The translations under genes were made by a program, and so were the position numbers. The notes under the pieces were generated by a model. It was not told where the DNA came from, searched no databases, and saw only the letters and a program-made list of their open reading frames with translations. From Streptomyces dysideae (lineage in GTDB: Bacteria; Actinomycetota; Actinomycetes; Streptomycetales; Streptomycetaceae): 64,000 nt of DNA. Location: NCBI RefSeq assembly GCF_001514305.1, contig NZ_KQ949101.1, forward strand, positions 62,001-126,000, in the 5' to 3' direction. This document shows positions 59,381 to 64,000 of this stretch, in pieces (the stretch's first letter is position 1; every line of letters begins with the position of its first letter).

Positions 59381-60064
59381 GTGGCAGAGGTACTCGACTT
59401 CACCGTGGCAGCGCGCGGCACGGCCCTACGGCCGCCCCGGCGGCCTTTGGGATCCCGCATGTCCGGCGCGTCCGGCGGCATGCCGGTGATCGCGCCCATG
59501 CCCGCAGCGCGGCCCGCCCGCATACCCAGTCAGCGCGACGGCGTCGAGTCCGCCGAGGACGCAGCGGCGGCCGGTACGACCGTCGACCACCTCACCGCGA
59601 CCTACCGCACGCACTACCGCTCGCTGCTGGGTCTCGCGGCGCTCCTCCTCGACGACACCGCCTCCTGCGAGGATGTCGTCCAGGAGGCATTCATCCGGGT
59701 GCACTCGGCGCGCAAGCGCGTCCGTGACCCGGAGAAGACGCTCGCGTACCTGCGTCAGACGGTCGTCAACCTGTCCCGTTCCGCCCTGCGCCGCCGCATC
59801 CTCGGCCTGAAGCTGCTCTCCAAGCCGATGCCGGACATGGCGAGCGCGGAGGAGGGGGCGTACGACCAGCTGGAGCGCGACTCGCTGATCAAGGCGATGA
59901 AGGGGCTGCAGCGCCGTCAGCGCGAGGTGCTGGTGCTGCGGTACTTCGCCGACATGACCGAGGCGCAGGTCGCCGAGACGCTCGGCATATCGCTGGGCTC
60001 GGTGAAGGCCTACGGCTCGCGCGGCATCGCGGCCCTGCGGATCGCCATGGAGGCCCCGGCATGA
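59381..60064 (+). CDS. RNA polymerase sigma factor, SigE/ECF type
   Basis: A 227-residue sigma-70-type factor with an N-terminal extension of about 65 residues. Region 2 is YRTHYRSLLGLAALLLDDTA and CEDVVQEAFIRVHSARKRV, region 4 is LQRRQREVLVLRYFADMTEA and QVAETLGISLGSVKAYGSRG. It starts at GTG 59381. Alternative starts exist at the later ATGs (59459, 59480). The next gene's ATG overlaps its stop, so that product is the likely partner. The regulon is unknown. Confidence 0.9.
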   Translation: MAEVLDFTVAARGTALRPPRRPLGSRMSGASGGMPVIAPMPAARPARIPSQRDGVESAEDAAAAGTTVDHLTATYRTHYRSLLGLAALLLDDTASCEDVVQEAFIRVHSARKRVRDPEKTLAYLRQTVVNLSRSALRRRILGLKLLSKPMPDMASAEEGAYDQLERDSLIKAMKGLQRRQREVLVLRYFADMTEAQVAETLGISLGSVKAYGSRGIAALRIAMEAPA

Positions 60065-61221
60065 GCGGCGGCACGGGCGGTCGTGGGGACCACGACGAGC
60101 GACGTCATCTGCACAATGAAGAGCCGAAGCAATCGCACGCTGGGAACGGAACTGTGAACAACGGCCCCGACGACCAGGGCCCCGATGACCAGGGCCCCGA
60201 GGAACTCGACTCGGACGAGCTGGCACTGCGCAGGCTGCTGCACACGGCGGTCCAGGAGATCGAACCGCGTGACGGCACCCTGGACCATCTGCGACGGGCG
60301 GTACCCGCACGGCGGGCGCGCAAGCGGCAGGCCCTCGTGGGCGCGGCCGCCGCCGCGCTCTTCGTCGGCACCGCCGTCCCGGCCCTCGTGCATGTCTCCA
60401 ACTCCACGGGCTCCGGTGTCAACGCGTCCAACGCCGGTCATGGCCAGGAGGCGCAGGGCGGCGTCAGCCAGGGCAAGGACACGGAGAACGAGGACGGCAA
60501 GTCCGGCGGCGCCTCGGACAAGGTCGAGGACAAGGACAAGGGCGGCGCCGAGGACCAGGGCAAGGGTGAGAGCACGGGCAGTGGCTCGGGCTCCGGCAGC
60601 TCCGCCGACCCGCCGGCGACCAGCGCGGCGGGCGTCCCCGCCTGCACGTCCGCCGAGCTCGGCATCGCCGGCTCCAGCACGGACGTCCCCGACACCGCCG
60701 GCGCGGTCTACGGCACGTTCCGCTTCTCCAACGTCTCCACCGCCGAGTGCGCGGTCACGGGGCCCGGTTCCGTGACCCCGCTCGCGCAGGGCGCGGCAGA
60801 CCCCGCGAAGATCATGGTGGCCCGGCACGTCGCCGGCGACCAGGCGACGAGCCTGCCCGATCCGTCCCTGGAGCTGGCGTCGCTCGTCCTGAAGCCGGGC
60901 GCGTCGTACGAGGTGAAGTTCGCGTGGGTCCCCTCGGAGACCTGCCCCACGAACGACGGCAGCGGCGGCACGAACGGCGGCGGCGATCCCACCCCGACTC
61001 CCACCCCGACGCCCTCGCAGAACACGGGCACCACCGAGGGCGCGACCACGACCGGCGAGACCGGCACGTCCCCCCAGCTCGTCACGGAGGACGGCACGGC
61101 CGACGGCAGCGTCCTCATCACCAACACGGCAGAACCCGGCTCCCCGTCGATCCAGGTCACGGTGTCGAACGCATGCGCGGGCACGGTGTACTGGACGGGC
61201 GTACTGGCACCGACGGCGTAA
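60061..61221 (+). CDS. membrane-anchored protein linked to the sigma factor
   Basis: A 386-residue protein. An acidic cytoplasmic part of about 85 residues with ELALRRLLHTAVQEIEPRDG and LDHLRRAVPARRARKRQ precedes one membrane helix (about residues 99-118, GAAAAALFVGTAVPALV). The outer part is a long Gly/Asp/Lys/Ser-rich linker, then a beta-rich domain of about 180 residues with two Cys and a Thr/Pro stretch (TPTPTPTPSQ). The layout suits an anti-sigma-like or sensor role for the coupled sigma factor (ATGA overlap), but no ZAS zinc motif (HxxxCxxC) is present. Confidence 0.8.
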   Translation: MSGGTGGRGDHDERRHLHNEEPKQSHAGNGTVNNGPDDQGPDDQGPEELDSDELALRRLLHTAVQEIEPRDGTLDHLRRAVPARRARKRQALVGAAAAALFVGTAVPALVHVSNSTGSGVNASNAGHGQEAQGGVSQGKDTENEDGKSGGASDKVEDKDKGGAEDQGKGESTGSGSGSGSSADPPATSAAGVPACTSAELGIAGSSTDVPDTAGAVYGTFRFSNVSTAECAVTGPGSVTPLAQGAADPAKIMVARHVAGDQATSLPDPSLELASLVLKPGASYEVKFAWVPSETCPTNDGSGGTNGGGDPTPTPTPTPSQNTGTTEGATTTGETGTSPQLVTEDGTADGSVLITNTAEPGSPSIQVTVSNACAGTVYWTGVLAPTA

Positions 61222-61368
61222 CCGGACGAGGCAGCAGACAGCCGTCAGTCTGCGGGCAGTCGTGCCGCTGGGGGCGGCACCCGTCCCAAAGAGGGCGGCA
61301 CCCCGTTGGCGCCGGGCTGCGCGACCCACCCCCGCCCGGCACCGGCACCGGTTCACCAGGAACCGGCG

Positions 61369-62184
61369 TCACACAGACGCGCGTTCCTCACCAGGCGTCG
61401 GCGTCGGCGTCGGATCCGGATCCGGGTCCGGGATCAACCCCAGCTCGGCATCCCGCACGAACTCCACTTCCCGGCGCAGCAACCGGAACCACATGAAGAC
61501 CACGAACCCCGCGAAGACAAACCACTCCCCGGTGTAGCCGAGGTTCTGGAACGCCTTCAGATCGAGCCCCGTGTTCGGCGCGGCCGCAGCCGGCACCGCC
61601 GTCATCCCGGAGTCCCCCACGTTCAGGGTGACCCACGCGTCATACACGTCGTACGGCACGAGGTTCACCAGCGACGCCGCACTGATCGCCCCCGTCTGCC
61701 CGGCAGGCAACCCACCCTGCCCCGGCACGCCGTTCTCCCCCGGCATCTCGGACGCCTGCAGGGCACCGGCGACCGTGACCTCACCCGAAGGCGCGGCCGG
61801 CGCCTTCGCCACGTCCGCATCCCCCGGCAGCCACCCCCGCACCACCGGCAGCGCCTCGCCACCCTCCGTGCGCAGCAGCGTCAGCACATAGAAGCCGGAC
61901 CTGCCGTCCAGCTCCCGGTCGGGAACGAGCAGCTGCTCGCCGTACCGCCCGGTCGCCGTGACCTGCCTGCCGGACGTCGCCTTGTCCACCGGCAGCAGCT
62001 CGGCGAGCGGGCGAGCCGCCTCCGTCTTGGCCGCCGCGGCCAGCTCACCGGCGCTGCGATGGTCCTGCACCCGGTCCTCGAACCGGCTCAGCTGCCACGA
62101 CCCCATGAACACGCAGAAGGGGATGGCGAGCAGCACGAAGACGTTGATCCCCCACCAACGGGGCGTCAGCAGAAACCGGTACAC
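61369..62184 (-). CDS. SURF1 family protein
   Basis: A 271-residue membrane protein of the SURF1 family, involved in cytochrome c oxidase assembly. Two transmembrane helices: GINVFVLLAIPFCVFMGSWQ at the start and WFVFAGFVVFMWFRLL near the end. The outer part has the family GWLPGDADV (usual GWVP) and ATGRYGEQLLVPDREL. It is monocistronic; the C-terminal tail is a Pro/Thr/Asp repeat (DPDPDPTPTPTP). Confidence 0.9.
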   Translation of the reverse strand: MYRFLLTPRWWGINVFVLLAIPFCVFMGSWQLSRFEDRVQDHRSAGELAAAAKTEAARPLAELLPVDKATSGRQVTATGRYGEQLLVPDRELDGRSGFYVLTLLRTEGGEALPVVRGWLPGDADVAKAPAAPSGEVTVAGALQASEMPGENGVPGQGGLPAGQTGAISAASLVNLVPYDVYDAWVTLNVGDSGMTAVPAAAAPNTGLDLKAFQNLGYTGEWFVFAGFVVFMWFRLLRREVEFVRDAELGLIPDPDPDPTPTPTPGEERASV

Positions 62185-62413
62185 GCCTTCAAAGGTACGG
62201 GGCCCTCAGCGGCGGCCCGGCCGCGGGGTCAGTCCCCCGGATACTCACGGTTGAGCTCTCGACTGTCTTGCGCAGATCGGTCATGCCAGAAGTCTGCACG
62301 CCGCCACTGACAATCGGCCGTGGAGTCATCCGTCCTGGAGATCCGTCATGGAGTTATCCACAGGCTGGGGGCCTCGGCGGCGCGATGTCGTCGGGGCCAG
62401 GCACTATGGGGCC

Positions 62414-64000
62414 ATGACTGAGAGCAACGGGTCCGCTGCGCCGGAGCGGAACAAGCAGATGCCGGACAAGGAGATCGCGGACTGGGAGAAGCGCTTCCGG
62501 GCGCCCCGGGTGTCACTTCCGGACTGGGCGGAGGACACACCGGACCGCTCCTTGTTCGTGTCGAACGCCACCGGCACATACGAGCTGTACGCCTGGGACC
62601 GTTCCACGGGCGAGCAGCGCCAGGTGACCAACCGGCCGAACGGCACGACGGACGGCGTGCTCTCCCCGGACGGCGCGTGGATCTGGTGGTTCGACGACAA
62701 GGACGGCGACGAGTTCGGCGTCTGGCGCCGCCAGCCCTTCACCGGCGGCGGGGACGAGCTCGCGGTGCCGGGCCTGGACGCCTCGTACCCGGCGGGCCTC
62801 GCCCTCGGCAGGGACGGCCGTACGGCGGTCGTCGGCCGCTCGACGGACGACGAGGGCACGACGATCCACCTCGCGCGCCTCGGCGAGAGCGGCGCGGACA
62901 CCGTGGAGATCTACCGCCACCGCGAATCCGCCGGCGTCGGCGACCTCTCGCACGACGGTTCGCTGATCGCGGTCGAGCACACCGAGCACGGCGACGCGAT
63001 GCACTCGGCGCTGCGCGTCCTGCGCCCCGACGGCACGGCGGTCGCCGAGCTCGACGACACCAAGGACGGCACCGAGGAGCTCGGCCTGGAGATCCTGGGC
63101 TTCGCCCCGGTCGACGGCGACTCCCGGCTGCTCATCGGCCACCAGCGCCGCGGCCGCTGGGAGCCGCTGGTGTGGGACGTCGTGACGCGTGAGGAGACGG
63201 ACCTGGCGCTCGAGCTGCCCGGTGACGTGAGCGCCGAGTGGTATCCGGACGGCTCCGGACTGCTGATCGTGCACAGCCACGAGGCCCGCAGCGAGATGTT
63301 CCGCTACGACCTGGCCACCCGCGCGCTGGAGGAGATCGCCACCCCGGCCGGCTCGGTGTCCGGCGCGACCGCCCGCCCGGACGGCAGCGTGGAGTACCTG
63401 TGGTCGTCGGCCGCTGAGCCGTCGGCGGTGCGCTCGACGACGGGACGCGTGGTGCTGGACCCGCCGGGCATGAAGTCGCCGGGCTCGGTGCCGGTGGAGG
63501 ACGTGTGGGTGGAGGGCCCCGGCGGCCGCATCCACGCGCTGGTCCAGAAGCCGGCGGGAGCGAGCGGCCCCCTCCCGACGGTCTTCGACATCCACGGCGG
63601 CCCGACCTGGCACGACAGCGACGCGTTCGCGGCGGGCCCGGCGGCCTGGGTGGACCACGGATACGCGGTGATCCGCGTCAACTACCGGGGTTCGACGGGC
63701 TACGGCCGCGCCTGGACCGACGCCCTCAAGCACCGGGTCGGCCTCATCGAGCTGGAGGACATCGCGGCGGTCCGCGAGTGGGCGGTCGGCTCCGGCCTCG
63801 CGGACCCCGACCGGCTGATCCTCACCGGCGGTTCCTGGGGCGGCTACCTCACCCTCCTCGGCCTCGGCACCCAGCCGGACGCCTGGACGCTGGGCATCGC
63901 GGCGGTCCCGGTCGCCGACTACGTCACGGCGTACCACGACGAGATGGAAGCCCTGAAGGCCATGGACCGCACGCTGCTCGGCGGCACCCCGGAGGAGGTC
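62414..64000 (+). CDS. S9 family prolyl oligopeptidase-like serine peptidase, 3' end outside window
   Basis: At least 529 codons; the frame stays open to the window edge. The N-terminal part is a beta-propeller (repeats with DGVLSPDGAWIWWFDDKDG and GDLSHDGSLIAVEH). The catalytic hydrolase domain follows: PTVFDIHGGPTWHDSDAFAA, then GSWGGYLTLLG with nucleophile Ser474. The Asp and His of the triad should lie beyond the window. ATG 62414 is preceded by GCACTATGGGGCC without a strong ribosome site. Cleaves short peptides, possibly acylaminoacyl peptides. Confidence 0.9.
   Translation, partial: MTESNGSAAPERNKQMPDKEIADWEKRFRAPRVSLPDWAEDTPDRSLFVSNATGTYELYAWDRSTGEQRQVTNRPNGTTDGVLSPDGAWIWWFDDKDGDEFGVWRRQPFTGGGDELAVPGLDASYPAGLALGRDGRTAVVGRSTDDEGTTIHLARLGESGADTVEIYRHRESAGVGDLSHDGSLIAVEHTEHGDAMHSALRVLRPDGTAVAELDDTKDGTEELGLEILGFAPVDGDSRLLIGHQRRGRWEPLVWDVVTREETDLALELPGDVSAEWYPDGSGLLIVHSHEARSEMFRYDLATRALEEIATPAGSVSGATARPDGSVEYLWSSAAEPSAVRSTTGRVVLDPPGMKSPGSVPVEDVWVEGPGGRIHALVQKPAGASGPLPTVFDIHGGPTWHDSDAFAAGPAAWVDHGYAVIRVNYRGSTGYGRAWTDALKHRVGLIELEDIAAVREWAVGSGLADPDRLILTGGSWGGYLTLLGLGTQPDAWTLGIAAVPVADYVTAYHDEMEALKAMDRTLLGGTPEEV

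Noticed and set aside
1..64000. tRNA, rRNA, integrase or attachment sites
   Set aside because: No cloverleaf, 16S/23S-like stretch, integrase or tRNA-end repeat was recognised by eye, so no integrative element boundary can be claimed.

Overview
The window is a GC-rich actinobacterial chromosome segment, almost certainly Streptomyces. The codon usage is strongly G/C at third positions, GTG and TTG starts are common, and the gene content (DUF397/DUF5753 regulators, Bell-like and NB-ARC proteins, DUF3151, DUF6879, DUF5063, SLATT) is typical of the genus. The order of conserved genes (DUF3151 remnant, tryptophan dioxygenase, kynureninase, two histidine kinases with a response regulator, P450, ABC exporter, purA, PEGA-less repeat-rich Ser/Thr kinase, SLATT, ybaB, recR, ask, asd, SigE-type sigma factor) matches, from memory, the purA-to-ask part of the S. 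coelicolor chromosome core. No database comparison was possible.

Layout. 1-3400 is a rearranged edge: a truncated MFS exporter gene, a GHKL-ATPase scrap, an intact DUF3151 gene, a Phd-type toxin-antitoxin pair, and the 3' scrap of a second DUF3151 gene. 3497-7216 is a tryptophan-to-anthranilate (kynurenine) module with a TetR regulator. 7357-13814 holds a secreted hydrolase, a membrane acyltransferase and a two-histidine-kinase/one-regulator system in which the first kinase is fused in frame to the C-terminal two thirds of an IS605-type TnpB. 13848-24317 is mostly housekeeping: VOC protein, P450, ABC exporter with GbsR/MarR regulator, ethanolamine ammonia-lyase, Uma2, a lipid-kinase-like protein and purA.

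24426-34090 is accessory. It has an NB-ARC/TPR protein with two small partners and a divergent Bell-like protein carrying the same short C-terminal motif that the NB-ARC protein has near its N-terminus. Next comes a decayed patch (XRE/DUF397, acetyltransferase and kinase remnants), then intact XRE/DUF397 genes and a VapBC-like pair. 34157-44427 contains GntR, aminotransferase, DJ-1/MarR, a 961-residue Ser/Thr kinase with internal tandem repeats, a peptidase pseudogene, a DUF2079 membrane protein and a SLATT protein. 44759-46444 is ybaB-recR-DUF5063.

46529-53171 is a second accessory island with an NB-ARC/TPR protein, XRE/DUF397, a winged-helix-like protein, Uma2 and truncated genes. 53334-56498 has a secreted SnoaL-like protein, an OmpR-type two-component system and the remnant of another NB-ARC gene. 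56565-64000 returns to core genes: ask-asd, a sigma factor with a membrane-anchored partner, SURF1 and a truncated S9 peptidase running off the window.

The most unusual items are the histidine kinase-TnpB fusion, whose transposon right end abuts the presumed operator of the neighbouring kinase/regulator operon, and the Bell/NB-ARC island with matching putative amyloid-type signalling motifs.
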